A DNA stretch of 64,000 nt from Flavobacterium sp. MC2016-06 (GTDB lineage: Bacteria; Bacteroidota; Bacteroidia; Flavobacteriales; Flavobacteriaceae), in NCBI RefSeq assembly GCF_009711165.2, contig NZ_WMID02000023.1, positions 1 to 64,000 on the forward strand, in the 5' to 3' direction. Shown here piece by piece: positions 8,144 through 17,337 of this stretch (position 1 is its first letter; each line of letters starts with the position of its first letter). Both the position numbers and the translations under genes were made by a program. The notes under the pieces are model-generated. The model was not told the origin of the DNA and ran no database searches. It saw only the letters and a program-made list of their open reading frames with translations.

Positions 8144-9439
8144 ATGATAAAAAGAAAAATAATTGCAATCTTATTGCTGATTACTTGTGCGGCAAATGCG
8201 CAGGATTTGAAAAAAGAGGATGTAAAAAAAGAAGTAATTCGAATCTTAGATTCTATAAACAAAGCAAAACTTCCTGATACAAAATCGGGTGTTAGCGGCG
8301 AAGAACATTGGTACGACAAAATCTCATTACGAGGTTATGCCCAAATAAGATACAATGGTTTGTTTTCGACAAATGATAAAGTTTCTTGTGAGCAGTGCGA
8401 TAAATCTTGGGGAACTACTTCTACAGATCCAGATGCAAAAGCTAATAACGGTCTTTTTATCAGACGTGCACGATTAGTGTTTTCGGGACAAGTTCACCCA
8501 AATGTATTTTTCTATTTCCAACCCGATTTTGCAAGTTCACCAGTTACTGGAATTCAAAACTTTGTACAAATTAGAGATTTGTATTTTGATCTTTCTTTTG
8601 ATAAGAAAAAAGAATATCGTCTTCGTGTTGGACAAAGTAAAATTCCTTACGGATTTGAAAACATGCAGTCAAGCTCTCAGCGATTAACATTAGACAGAAG
8701 CGATGCAATCAACAGTGCTATATTAAATGAGCGTGATTTAGGGCTTATATTTTATTGGGCGCCAAGCGAAATTAGAGATCGTTTTGCTATGCTGGTAAAA
8801 GATGGATATAAAGGTTCTGGAGATTTTGGAGTTTTTGCTTTTGGAGTTTACAACGGTCAATTATCTAATAAATTAGATGGTAACAGAGATCTTAATGTAG
8901 TAGCAAGAGTTTCTTATCCTTTTGTTATCGGAAGCCAGATTATCGAGCCAGGAATTCAAGCATACACAGGAAAATGGGCTTTTACTGGAGAAATTTCTTC
9001 TGGAGTTATTGTTAATGATCCGCAATATATAAAAGACCAAAGAGTAGGAGCAACATTTGTTTTGTATCCTAAACCTTTCGGAATCCAAACCGAATATAAT
9101 ATTGGTACAGGACCTCGTTACAATACCTTAACCAAAACAGTTGATGTAACAGATCTTAACGGAGGTTATGTTTTATTAAACTACAAATTAGACTTAAAAA
9201 ACCAGCGTTTATATCCTTTTGCCAGATTTCAATATTATGATGGAGGTAAAAAATACGAGAAAGATGCCAGAAGCTATGTCGTAAGAGATTACACATTGGG
9301 AATAGAATGGCAGCCACTAAAAGCATTTGAATTTACAGCAGAATATGTTATTGCCGATCGTACTTTTGAAGACAGTGCGCTTCCAATAAACAGACAACAA
9401 GGAAATGTGCTGAGATTACAAGCGCAGTTCAATTTCTAA
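8144..9439 (+). CDS. OprO/OprP-like phosphate-selective porin
   Basis: A 431-residue outer-membrane protein with a signal peptide (residues 1-20, ending ANAQ) and a short Lys-rich segment, then a beta-barrel of the phosphate-selective porin O/P family: LRGYAQIRYNGLF near the start, FIRRARLVFSGQVHPNVFFY, an RVGQSKIPYGFENMQSS stretch and a final Phe (LRLQAQFNF). In other bacteria these trimeric porins pass phosphate or polyphosphate and are induced by phosphate limitation. It lies 170 bases downstream of the PhoR-like gene and has its own promoter with phased TAACA repeats, consistent with control by the neighbouring regulator. Confidence 0.85.
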   Translation: MIKRKIIAILLLITCAANAQDLKKEDVKKEVIRILDSINKAKLPDTKSGVSGEEHWYDKISLRGYAQIRYNGLFSTNDKVSCEQCDKSWGTTSTDPDAKANNGLFIRRARLVFSGQVHPNVFFYFQPDFASSPVTGIQNFVQIRDLYFDLSFDKKKEYRLRVGQSKIPYGFENMQSSSQRLTLDRSDAINSAILNERDLGLIFYWAPSEIRDRFAMLVKDGYKGSGDFGVFAFGVYNGQLSNKLDGNRDLNVVARVSYPFVIGSQIIEPGIQAYTGKWAFTGEISSGVIVNDPQYIKDQRVGATFVLYPKPFGIQTEYNIGTGPRYNTLTKTVDVTDLNGGYVLLNYKLDLKNQRLYPFARFQYYDGGKKYEKDARSYVVRDYTLGIEWQPLKAFEFTAEYVIADRTFEDSALPINRQQGNVLRLQAQFNF

Positions 9440-9482
9440 TAAAAAAAAGTCTTATCTGTGTTAAATATTATAACACAGATAA
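9440..9482 (-). terminator. Hairpin terminator, minus orientation
   Basis: A stem TTATCTGTGTTA / TAACACAGATAA is followed by a T run only when read on the minus strand. It probably ends transcripts of the glycosyltransferase gene, whose stop is at 9614. Confidence 0.55.
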
Positions 9483-9483
9483 A

Positions 9484-9583
9484 ACGGATTTGCTATCGCA
9501 AAGACGCGGATAAAAACGGATCTTTTAAATCTGTGTGAATATAAAATCAGCGTAAATCAGCGTTTTTGCGATAGCAAATCCGT
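9484..9583. repeat. Long inverted repeat (ACGGATTTGCTATCGCAAA)
   Basis: Bases 9484-9507 and 9560-9583 are reverse complements over 24 bases with one mismatch, around a loop of 52 bases. The loop contains further CGCAAA/CAGCGTAAATCAGCG words. Related words occur at 22310-22355, 30241-30275 and 53690-53805, so this is another dispersed intergenic repeat type. Confidence 0.75.
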
Positions 9584-9613
9584 ATAATCTGCGTACTACT
9601 TTAGATACAGATT

Positions 9614-10693
9614 TTATAGGGAAGCATCTTCAAAAACAGTAAACAAAGAATCCCAGTCGATATCATTTTTAAACTGTGCCAAACCTTTAAACGACTTTAC
9701 TTTTGAAAGATCTTCAATGGTAAAGTCGTCTTGCATTGCATACGGTACCAGATTTTCTTCCTGAAGTTTTATCGCCAAATATTCTTGCTCGTATTGTCCC
9801 GGCGTTGGAATAAAAAAAGCTTTCTTTCCAAGTTTCGCCAAATCCATTACAGTAGTATAACCAGAACGGCACAAAACAAAATCACTTTCGTTAAAAGTTT
9901 GTTCCAGCTGTTTAGAGTTCATAAAATTATAATACGTAACATTTCCAGATTGCTGTTTCGTCTGAGTTTTCTCGACAACACCTTTTACAAAGACAACATT
10001 ACCATCAAAATTTTTAACTTCCTCCTGTAGTTTTTCATCCAGAAAAGTACGTTGAGGTTCTGGACCAGACAAAATAATCATTAAATCAAAAACCTTTGGG
10101 GTTTCTTTTTTCTTCATTCTGCTCAAAGGACCAATGTACTTTAAGTTAAGATGATCTGTTTTAAGATGTCCCAACTCTCCCGTTAGATTTACTTCTCCGC
10201 TAGAATCAGGAACCCAGCATTCCTTGTATTTTTTGATAAAATATTGATGACATTTACTCGTAAACCAAGTAGTATTTCCGGTCATCACATTCAATTGATG
10301 TGTCATAAAAACAGACGGAACCTTTTTGCTGAAAACACCCAAACGATTATCTGAGATAATACCGTCTATACCGTGTTTTCTAATCCAGCCGTTTACCATT
10401 TTTTTCTCATCCAGAATAGCGGTGATCATTTTAGGTAAATTTTTAATCAGTTTCCATTTAAAATTTTTACCATTTTTAGCATATTCAATATGATAAGAAG
10501 GTAATTCTAGAGTCTGTATGTATGGAAATTCTTTTCGAAGTAAAGCCAGCGCCACTCCATCAGAAGCAATAATCGGGATATAATTGTTTTCTTGAAGCGC
10601 CTTAATAATCGGAATACATCTTGTGGCATGCCCTAATCCCCAATTTAACGGAGCAACTAAAATAGTTTTGTTCGCAGAATAGTCAATGCTCAT
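9614..10693 (-). CDS. MurG-like (GT28-type) glycosyltransferase
   Basis: A 359-residue cytoplasmic protein with a GT-B glycosyltransferase pattern. The N-terminal Rossmann half begins with LVAPLNWGLGHATRCIPII, the Gly-rich acceptor loop seen in MurG-like enzymes. The C-terminal half has SGPEPQR, a conserved FVLCRSGYTTVMDLAKLGK donor-binding helix and PTPGQYEQEYLA. Because MurG itself is normally encoded in the cell-wall cluster, this is more likely a paralogue of unknown acceptor. It stands alone on the minus strand. Donor and acceptor cannot be read from the sequence. Confidence 0.8.
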   Translation of the reverse strand: MSIDYSANKTILVAPLNWGLGHATRCIPIIKALQENNYIPIIASDGVALALLRKEFPYIQTLELPSYHIEYAKNGKNFKWKLIKNLPKMITAILDEKKMVNGWIRKHGIDGIISDNRLGVFSKKVPSVFMTHQLNVMTGNTTWFTSKCHQYFIKKYKECWVPDSSGEVNLTGELGHLKTDHLNLKYIGPLSRMKKKETPKVFDLMIILSGPEPQRTFLDEKLQEEVKNFDGNVVFVKGVVEKTQTKQQSGNVTYYNFMNSKQLEQTFNESDFVLCRSGYTTVMDLAKLGKKAFFIPTPGQYEQEYLAIKLQEENLVPYAMQDDFTIEDLSKVKSFKGLAQFKNDIDWDSLFTVFEDASL

Positions 10694-10889
10694 AGTTTAA
10701 CGCTTTTTAAAAACGAAGATAGAGAAATATGTTTTTTATGTTATTTCGTACGTATTACTAAATTATTAACTCTATAACGGCGTGAAGGCTTTATAATACA
10801 CTAAAAGAGATTTAAAAAAGACAATACTTATGAAGCAAAGTTACTTATATGTTAACACTAGATTTGTTTTCTCTGGTTGTTTTCTAAAC

Positions 10890-10917
10890 AAAAAAAAGAG
10901 CTGATTAAACAGCTCTC
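10890..10917 (-). terminator. Intrinsic terminator of the Lys/Ala-rich protein gene
   Basis: Stem AGAGCTG / CAGCTCT with a 5-base loop, followed by eight T on the minus strand, lies 28 bases past the stop at 10945. The 250-base gap from here to 10693 shows nothing else I can name. Confidence 0.8.
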
Positions 10918-10944
10918 TTTCTTATAGTGATAAAAAAAATATTT

Positions 10945-11517
10945 TTAATCCTGAATATAGGTTTTGTTACCATTAGAATTAATGTAGTATTTACCGCCTT
11001 TTGGACCAGTGTATACTTTTTTTCCATTATATTCTCCCGTAACTTTATCTGCAACTTTTGGAGCCTTTTCTGTAGTCTCTTTAACTTTTTTAGTAGAAGT
11101 TTTTGTTGCAGCTTTACTATCTGCTTTTGTTTTATCAGCACTTGCCTTTGCTTTGTCTGCTGTTTTATCAGCATCTGCTTTAGTTTTGTCTGCTTTGTCT
11201 TTAGTTTTTGCAGCCTTATCTTTACTGTCTTTTGCGCTAGCAGTTGCTTTGTCTGCACTTACTTTAGCCTTGTCTGATGCAGCTTTTTCTTTTTTTGTAT
11301 CTGCAGTGGCTTTGTCTTTAGACTTGTCTGCTTTTTCTTTTGTTTTTTTAGCGTCGGCAGCTGTTTTGTCTGCACTTGCTTTAGTCTTATCTGCTTTATC
11401 TTTTGTTTTCTTTGCAGAAGCCTCTGTTTTTTTTGCAGCCTTTGTTGCCGCGTCATCTTGGGCGTAGATATTAGTAGATAAAACCACTATAAGACAAAGT
11501 AATAATAATTTTTTCAT
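10945..11517 (-). CDS. Secreted Lys/Ala-rich protein with PBCV-type basic adaptor domain
   Basis: A 190-residue protein with a signal peptide (1-19, ending NIYAQ). Residues 20-155 are almost entirely Lys, Ala, Asp, Thr and Ser in a degenerate repeat of about 7-11 residues (KTKDKADKTKASADK and variants), predicting a long charged helix. The last 30 residues (YNGKKVYTGPKGGKYYINSN and on) match the PBCV-specific basic adaptor motif, a short domain found at the ends of viral and bacterial proteins. Function is unknown; the export signal argues against a histone-like role on DNA. Its likely promoter overlaps the 3' end of the upstream gene. Confidence 0.75.
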   Translation of the reverse strand: MKKLLLLCLIVVLSTNIYAQDDAATKAAKKTEASAKKTKDKADKTKASADKTAADAKKTKEKADKSKDKATADTKKEKAASDKAKVSADKATASAKDSKDKAAKTKDKADKTKADADKTADKAKASADKTKADSKAATKTSTKKVKETTEKAPKVADKVTGEYNGKKVYTGPKGGKYYINSNGNKTYIQD

Positions 11518-11578
11518 AAGGTTATAAGTTTAAAATTCAATTAAAATTAAACAATTTTTTGACAGGTTTTGCAAAGTC

Positions 11579-14500
11579 TTAAAAATAAGCACGAAGTTGA
11601 ACATTTCCCGTATGCACTGTAGATCCAGTCTCACTTTTTCGGCCTTGATAGTTTAAATTAACATCTAAAAACTGCGTTATATTTTTCTGTAAAAGTAATT
11701 TCCAAACCAAATTAGAACCTGCTTGAAGACCTTCGAGCATTTGAAAACCAACGGAAGAAAATTCATTCCCGTTGAATTTATTTTGGTAATAAGAAAATTC
11801 GCCATTAAGCGTTACTTTTTTCTCGCCCGCAAAAGAAAAAGAAGTTCCGAGTCTATTCTGTGCCAAAGTTTCTAAATTTCCAATTTGATTTTCCTTGTTT
11901 TGAAATTCATAAAAGAAATCTAAGCTCGTGTTTTTTGAAAACAAATAACTAATTTTTGGAGCTATCTGATAACCCGTTATATCATAGTTTTTTTCTACAA
12001 AATCCTCAGAAACTAAATCTGTTTTTATTGTTTTAGTAAAGAAATTAAACAACCAGCTTTTCTGATACAAATGTGTGTATTGTAATTGATGTGAATTATT
12101 TTTTACGTTCTGAGAACCGACTGAAAGCAAACTTTTGCCCTTATTTACTAGATAAGAATACGTAACAGAATGCTTCTGTTTGCCTCTATTATAATATAAG
12201 CTGTTTCTAAAACTAGAATTTAATCCCAATACATTTTCTTCCGAAGAGCTAAACGGATTCAACTCCAAATGTTCGCCTTCACTTTTTACTTTTCTATCCA
12301 TTATAAATGAAGTCTGATTGTAGAAATAAGAAAGCAGTTTTTTATAACCTTTATCATTCTGCCATTTGAGCGGGTTTAAAGTAACAGACTGCGAGAATTT
12401 ATTCTGATTGGTTTTAATGTAAACCTGATTCGGTAAAAAGATTCTAACATATTTTGCCTGATCAGCAAAAGCAGCAATTTCAAACTCTTGCAATTCCTGA
12501 ATGCCATTTCCGTTGTAATCATTCCAAGTATAAACACCTTGTCCAGTAGGAACTTCAACATACGTAAACTCTTGCTGGGCAATTGTTCCAGAACTCGTCT
12601 CATAAGCACTTCCAATCTGCATTAATTGTTTAAAAAAACGATCGTTGTACAAAATTCTCGAATTTAGAGAAGGTTCATTTGCTTTAGAAACATCCGTAAA
12701 ATCTAAAGTTCGATAACTTGCATAAACCGCTAAATCTGTTTTTTTATTCTGAATCAATTTCGATTTCAAATAATAAGTCTGTGAATTGTTTACATGCTGT
12801 AATAATCCGTTTTGTAAACTATCATTGCTGCGCTGCAAAATACCTAATTCAACAAAAACCTTAGTACTGTCACCGCGACCAACAAAAGCTCCATATTCTG
12901 AAAATCGCTGACTTAAAGTCGAAAATGCATTTGTAACTTTATCTTTCTCCTGATTGTCTTCGAACTGGAAACTGCCGCCAATCCAGTTTTTGCCAAAATG
13001 GTATTTAGTTCGCGTCTGATTTCTAATAAATTTTGAAGTAGAAGCCGTAGCATCAGAATTTAAGAAACTGCCTTGATTTTCAATTGTCCAATTTTTTAGT
13101 TTAAAAAGAGCCGTTGTGGTATGTCTTGCTCCAGAATAACTCTCTGTAAAATCTAATTTCTCAAACTGATACGTAACTAAACCAATGTTTGAGCTCTTCT
13201 TTTTGGCATATAAATCAAAGTTTAAACCCGTAACCAAAAGGCTTTGATTACCCAGAAGAGTAGTAGTCAAATTCCAATCTCTATTAAATTCAATATTATA
13301 AAGACGTTCAACAGATTTAAAATTTTCCTGAACAAATTGATAATTTACAAAACCATCCAAAGTCCAATTTCGAGTAAAAATACGTTTTTTGATATTAGTT
13401 TTTAGCGCGATTCCTTTATTATTAGCGTCATCAATACCAGAGAATAAATTGAGGTCATTGTTACTCACACCCAATTCAAAATCAACCAATGTTTTGTCAT
13501 CAGGTTTATATTTTCCTAAAAAAGTAGCAACCTGAAGTTTAATTGGCGCAACCAATTTTACAATAGGTTCGTAATTTCCCTGCAAAACGCCATTTACAGG
13601 CGCAGCATATTCGTATATGCGTTCAACAGAATTATTGTTTTGTATAATGTAGTTTCCAAGATTATTGCCCACAAGACTAAACTTTACGTTGTATAAAACA
13701 TCTGCAGAGTTATTAGAATATTCATAAACATCAACTCCATTTACAATTGTTTTCTTGTACAATATTTTAGTGTCGGCATAAGTATCTTCATAAGCAGAAG
13801 GAGCAATCATTAAATCTTGATTATCTCCCGCCTGACTCAAAAGCTGAACCTGGTCTTTAGAAAGATTTTGCTGTAAAGGCTGGTTTTTCATATCATTTTC
13901 AGAATAAATATAACCGCCAAAACTCCAGTTTTTATTCTCGTGCGTTGCGCCCGCATAAGTTACCAATCTATTGTAATTTCGCTCCGAATATTGGTATTCA
14001 ATATTAATACGCATTTCTGAAGTAATCGTAAAAAGCGAAGTAAAAACAATTTCGCCTGCGTTATAATCAATCACATAATCGTTGTTTTCGCCGCGTTTCA
14101 GTAAAACGCCGTTTACATAAACACGCTCAGAACCCGAGATTACCAAAACATACAATTCTCCGTTTTGTCCTTTTAATTTATACGGACCTTGATTGCCCTC
14201 TTGACCCACAAAAGTACTTTTAGCATATTGCCCTTTTACAAATGCAACCGATGCAAAAACATTAGTTTTACTTTTTCCATTATCAAAATCAAAACTAGTC
14301 GAAAGCCCTTGAACCTTTTTATTGAACTTTAAAAACTGTGTATTTTTATTTTCTAAAAAGACATCGCCTGCGCGAATGTTCCAATCATCGCTAAAAAGCT
14401 CCATAAAAATATTATCAAACTGATCTAATTTCTGAGAGTAACCGCCATCTTGCAGCGGAATATTACTGTCTTGAAGCGAAGCCCGCAGACTCACTTTATC

Positions 14501-15010
14501 GGATATTTTTCCGGTAATCTGTAAATCTAAGTTAGAGTTTAAAACTGTGTTTTGATTGTTTCCAACCGTTACACCTCGTGTAAGGCTTCCAGAAGTATTT
14601 AGACCATCAAACGGAATAGCTTTTTTTGTGTTTGTATTTTCTATTTTGTACAATTTCTCAGTACCAACATCATTAGTTACCACCTGATTTGATTTGTAAA
14701 GACTGTATTCTTTGGTCAAAAAATCAGGATATTTTAAATAGTTTACCACTAAAGTATCAGGAGAAGAAGTAAGGTTTTCATTTAAAAGTAAAGTTCCTTT
14801 TTGAAAATCAATTTTATAAAAAGAAGGATTTATGGGGACGTTTTTAGTATTTAGAATTTCAAAAAAACTAGAGTTAATACTAAATTCTTCCAGATGAATA
14901 GTGTCTTTAGTTACAATTACTTTTTTTGTTTTGTACGCTGATTCCGTTTCCTGTGCATGAAGCCCAGAATAGCAAAGAAACACCGCAAAAAACAGTAATT
15001 TTTTTAACAT
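11579..15010 (-). CDS. Large outer-membrane beta-barrel protein, function unknown
   Basis: A 1143-residue protein with a signal peptide (1-19, ending GLHAQ). Residues about 138-230 (SGSLTRGVTVGNNQNTVLNS, ISDKVSLRASLQDSNIPLQ, FDNIFMELFSDDWNIRAGDVF) resemble a barrel region conserved in large Bacteroidota outer-membrane proteins and faintly similar to parts of the gliding/secretion protein SprA, but at 1143 residues it is too short to be SprA. The remainder alternates aromatic and polar residues and ends in Phe (GNVQLRAYF), typical of a beta-barrel. It may be a surface-assembly protein; no specific role can be assigned. Confidence 0.65.
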   Translation of the reverse strand: MLKKLLFFAVFLCYSGLHAQETESAYKTKKVIVTKDTIHLEEFSINSSFFEILNTKNVPINPSFYKIDFQKGTLLLNENLTSSPDTLVVNYLKYPDFLTKEYSLYKSNQVVTNDVGTEKLYKIENTNTKKAIPFDGLNTSGSLTRGVTVGNNQNTVLNSNLDLQITGKISDKVSLRASLQDSNIPLQDGGYSQKLDQFDNIFMELFSDDWNIRAGDVFLENKNTQFLKFNKKVQGLSTSFDFDNGKSKTNVFASVAFVKGQYAKSTFVGQEGNQGPYKLKGQNGELYVLVISGSERVYVNGVLLKRGENNDYVIDYNAGEIVFTSLFTITSEMRINIEYQYSERNYNRLVTYAGATHENKNWSFGGYIYSENDMKNQPLQQNLSKDQVQLLSQAGDNQDLMIAPSAYEDTYADTKILYKKTIVNGVDVYEYSNNSADVLYNVKFSLVGNNLGNYIIQNNNSVERIYEYAAPVNGVLQGNYEPIVKLVAPIKLQVATFLGKYKPDDKTLVDFELGVSNNDLNLFSGIDDANNKGIALKTNIKKRIFTRNWTLDGFVNYQFVQENFKSVERLYNIEFNRDWNLTTTLLGNQSLLVTGLNFDLYAKKKSSNIGLVTYQFEKLDFTESYSGARHTTTALFKLKNWTIENQGSFLNSDATASTSKFIRNQTRTKYHFGKNWIGGSFQFEDNQEKDKVTNAFSTLSQRFSEYGAFVGRGDSTKVFVELGILQRSNDSLQNGLLQHVNNSQTYYLKSKLIQNKKTDLAVYASYRTLDFTDVSKANEPSLNSRILYNDRFFKQLMQIGSAYETSSGTIAQQEFTYVEVPTGQGVYTWNDYNGNGIQELQEFEIAAFADQAKYVRIFLPNQVYIKTNQNKFSQSVTLNPLKWQNDKGYKKLLSYFYNQTSFIMDRKVKSEGEHLELNPFSSSEENVLGLNSSFRNSLYYNRGKQKHSVTYSYLVNKGKSLLSVGSQNVKNNSHQLQYTHLYQKSWLFNFFTKTIKTDLVSEDFVEKNYDITGYQIAPKISYLFSKNTSLDFFYEFQNKENQIGNLETLAQNRLGTSFSFAGEKKVTLNGEFSYYQNKFNGNEFSSVGFQMLEGLQAGSNLVWKLLLQKNITQFLDVNLNYQGRKSETGSTVHTGNVQLRAYF

Positions 15011-15109
15011 AAATACTTTAACTCTAAAAAGTCAAAAGTAGTATTTATAATTGGGAAATTATACGGAAGATGTTTTGGTTTAAGCCATAAATTAAGAGGC
15101 AGGTATTGT

Positions 15110-15337
15110 TTATTTTAACAATTTTCCGAAGATAAAAGCACTTGCAATTATAATAAATACAATGAAAAGAGAATTGGGATTTGCGAAGTTAATAGTCCAG
15201 CCTAACTCTTTAATCTTTTTAGGAGGAAAAATGCGCTTATCTTCAGGATTGTAATAAAAAATTCCCCAAATCCAATTGTTCGGATCATTATGCCAACGGT
15301 TTTTGGTTTCTTCGCTAGGGTTATTGTCGATTTCCAT
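15110..15337 (-). CDS. DUF5808-like small membrane protein
   Basis: A 75-residue protein. Residues 20-52 (WGIFYYNPEDKRIFPPKKIK and GWTINFANPN) match the DUF5808 pattern, and residues 55-73 form one membrane helix. The family is uncharacterised. It stands alone between the large outer-membrane protein gene and a divergent XRE regulator. Confidence 0.75.
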   Translation of the reverse strand: MEIDNNPSEETKNRWHNDPNNWIWGIFYYNPEDKRIFPPKKIKELGWTINFANPNSLFIVFIIIASAFIFGKLLK

Positions 15338-15535
15338 ATTCGTAGAAATTAGGTCTGTTTTTGAGTTTATTAGGGCTATAAAGATAATTCAAAGAAGAGT
15401 CAAAATTATGATTTTGTAAGAATTTAACTTAATCTTAATTCGGGTATTTCTACCCGATTAATTATTTTTTGATTTTACTGAGTATCAATTATCGAAGCTG
15501 TCCTCTATGGTATGTAAGTAAAAACTTAAGCGTCT

Positions 15536-15883
15536 ATGAATGTATTTATAGGTAATAAACTCAAAAAACTTAGAAAAAGTAAAAACTTGTCACAAGAAGA
15601 AATGGCAGATTTTCTCCATATCTCACAATCTGCTTACGCGAGAATGGAAAATGGCGAAAGTCATTCTTGGGCCAATCACATTCTGAATATATGTCAAATT
15701 TTTGCAATCACTCCAGAAGAATTGGTTAAAAGAGATTATCTAGACGAAAACGCCAAGAAGCAGCAATTAATGCCAAGTTATACCGTTCAGGAATTGTCGG
15801 ATAAAATTATCGAACAGTATGAAGAACGAATTAAAGAATTAAAACAAACTATTCAGGATTTGAAAGAATATAAAAAAGTATAA
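15536..15883 (+). CDS. XRE-family helix-turn-helix regulator
   Basis: A 115-residue protein. Residues 6-62 form a Cro/C1-type helix-turn-helix (LKKLRKSKNLSQEEMADFLH, ISQSAYARMENGESHSW). The C-terminus (about 85-113) is a charged coiled coil (EQYEERIKELKQTIQDLKEY), probably for dimerisation. It has no ligand domain. The target is unknown; no operon partner is adjacent, and the terminator that follows is shared with the convergent aspartate kinase gene. Confidence 0.85.
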   Translation: MNVFIGNKLKKLRKSKNLSQEEMADFLHISQSAYARMENGESHSWANHILNICQIFAITPEELVKRDYLDENAKKQQLMPSYTVQELSDKIIEQYEERIKELKQTIQDLKEYKKV

Positions 15884-15888
15884 AATAA

Positions 15889-15920
15889 AAAAGGGTCTCA
15901 CTAAAATGAGACCCTTTTTT
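15889..15920. terminator. Bidirectional terminator
   Basis: Stem AAGGGTCTCA / TGAGACCCTT with a 6-base loop has an A run on one side and a T run on the other. It serves the XRE gene (plus) and the aspartate kinase gene (minus). Confidence 0.9.
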
Positions 15921-15945
15921 GGAATTAATTTTTAACCTTAAAAGA

Positions 15946-17205
15946 TTAATTTACTTCTTTGGTAACCACCTGCATGGTTTCGCGGCTTACTTGTTTTAGT
16001 AAAACTTCCTTGTTTTCTTCAACAGTTTGTGCTGCTTGTTCAGTAAAGTGGCGAATCGTATATAAAGTCACATTTTCGCTATAATCTACTTTGAATTTTT
16101 TAGATAAAATCGCATTTAAGTCGTTGAAATTTCCAAATTTATCTTCCACACAAACCGAGAAACTAATCGCTGAATTTTGAATTAAGTTTACTTTAATTTT
16201 AAATTCATGAAACAAAGCAAAAATCTCGCTGATGTTTTCTTCCATAATAAAAGAGAAATCAATTGACGAAAGAGAAATCAAAAGCTGATCTCTTTTTACA
16301 ATAAAACATGGATATTGAGGCTCTAAATCGACACCTTTAGAAACACAAGTTCCTTTTAATAAAGGATTGATAAAAGATTTTACGTACAACGGAATTTCTT
16401 TTTTCTGTAAAGGCTGTAATGTTTTTGGGTGAATTACTGTTGCACCGTAAAAAGCCAATTCGATAGCTTCACGATATGAAATTTGGTTCAGTAAACTAGC
16501 ATTTTCAAAATAACGCGGGTCAGCATTCATAACACCAGGAACATCTTTCCAGATCGTTACACTTTCTGCATTTAAGCAATAAGCAAAAATACCAGCAGTA
16601 TAATCAGAACCTTCACGACCTAAAGTTGTTGTAAAGTTATTTTCGTCAGCACCTAAAAATCCTTGCGTAATGTTTAATATTTTTCTTGGAACATTTTTGC
16701 TGATGTTTTGTTGAGTAGCTTCCCAATCTACTTCAGCATCTCTGTAATTTGCATCAGTTTTAATGAAATTGCGAACATCAAGCCACTGCGTTTTAATTCC
16801 CATGAAATTCATGAAATAACTTAAAATCGTAGTCGAAATCAATTCCCCAAAACTTACAATCTGATCGTAAACAAAATTGTAATTTGGAGATTTATTATGC
16901 GCCAAAAAATATTCTAATTCAGAGAATTGAGCCTTTACAGCCGTAAAAACTTCATGATTTTCATCTTCAAATAAATCCAATAATATTTGATTGTGATATT
17001 TTTTTATTTCCTGTACAGAAGAATTCAACTCTGCCGATTTATCAAAATAATTCTTGATAACAACCTCAAGAGCATTTGTAGTTTTTCCCATAGCCGAAAC
17101 TACCAGAATTACATCTTCGTAACCTACTTTTTGCAAAACGTCATACACGTTTTTAATTCCATCTGCATCTTTTACAGATGCACCACCAAATTTAAATACT
17201 CTCAT
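15946..17205 (-). CDS. lysC: Aspartate kinase (monofunctional)
   Basis: A 419-residue enzyme that phosphorylates aspartate in the first step to lysine, threonine, methionine and diaminopimelate. The kinase domain opens with VFKFGGASV (Lys5, Gly7-Gly8, Ser10) and includes the substrate/ATP region LGREGSDYTAGIFAYCL and WKDVPGVMNADPRYF. Residues about 305-419 carry the ACT-type regulatory region. There is no homoserine dehydrogenase domain, unlike the ThrA fusion that many Bacteroidota also carry. It is followed, 131 bases away on the same strand, by nothing in its operon; the acetyltransferase lies upstream. Paralogue identity (lysC type) is a best guess. Confidence 0.88.
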   Translation of the reverse strand: MRVFKFGGASVKDADGIKNVYDVLQKVGYEDVILVVSAMGKTTNALEVVIKNYFDKSAELNSSVQEIKKYHNQILLDLFEDENHEVFTAVKAQFSELEYFLAHNKSPNYNFVYDQIVSFGELISTTILSYFMNFMGIKTQWLDVRNFIKTDANYRDAEVDWEATQQNISKNVPRKILNITQGFLGADENNFTTTLGREGSDYTAGIFAYCLNAESVTIWKDVPGVMNADPRYFENASLLNQISYREAIELAFYGATVIHPKTLQPLQKKEIPLYVKSFINPLLKGTCVSKGVDLEPQYPCFIVKRDQLLISLSSIDFSFIMEENISEIFALFHEFKIKVNLIQNSAISFSVCVEDKFGNFNDLNAILSKKFKVDYSENVTLYTIRHFTEQAAQTVEENKEVLLKQVSRETMQVVTKEVN

Positions 17206-17264
17206 TTTTAATTTTAGATTTTTAATTTTAGATTTCAGGTTAAATGAAATCTAGTATTTTTTAT

Positions 17265-17331
17265 TTTTTGCCACAAATTGGACGAATCTTCACTAATTAA
17301 TTTGTGCTAATTCGTGCAATTCGTGGCAAAA
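17265..17331. repeat. Inverted repeat TTTTGCCACAAATTGGACGAA
   Basis: Arms at 17265-17287 and 17310-17331 are imperfect reverse complements (TTGCCACAAATTGGACGAAT versus ATTCGTGCAATTCGTGGCAA). A half copy (AATTCGTGTAATTCGTGGC) lies at about 56565-56584. The adjacent 17211-17240 holds an AATTTTAGATT word repeat also seen near 41600-41640 and 51090-51125. Confidence 0.6.
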
Positions 17332-17337
17332 TATTTT

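Noticed and set aside
10829..10885. Short plus-strand frame (MKQSYLYVNTRFVFSGCFL) that resembles a leader peptide
   Set aside because: No plus-strand gene follows; it runs into the terminator of a minus-strand gene. Probably chance.
11009..11467. Overlapping plus-strand frames opposite the Lys/Ala-rich gene
   Set aside because: They are by-products of the low-complexity repeat; only the minus-strand frame has a signal peptide and a recognisable C-terminal motif.
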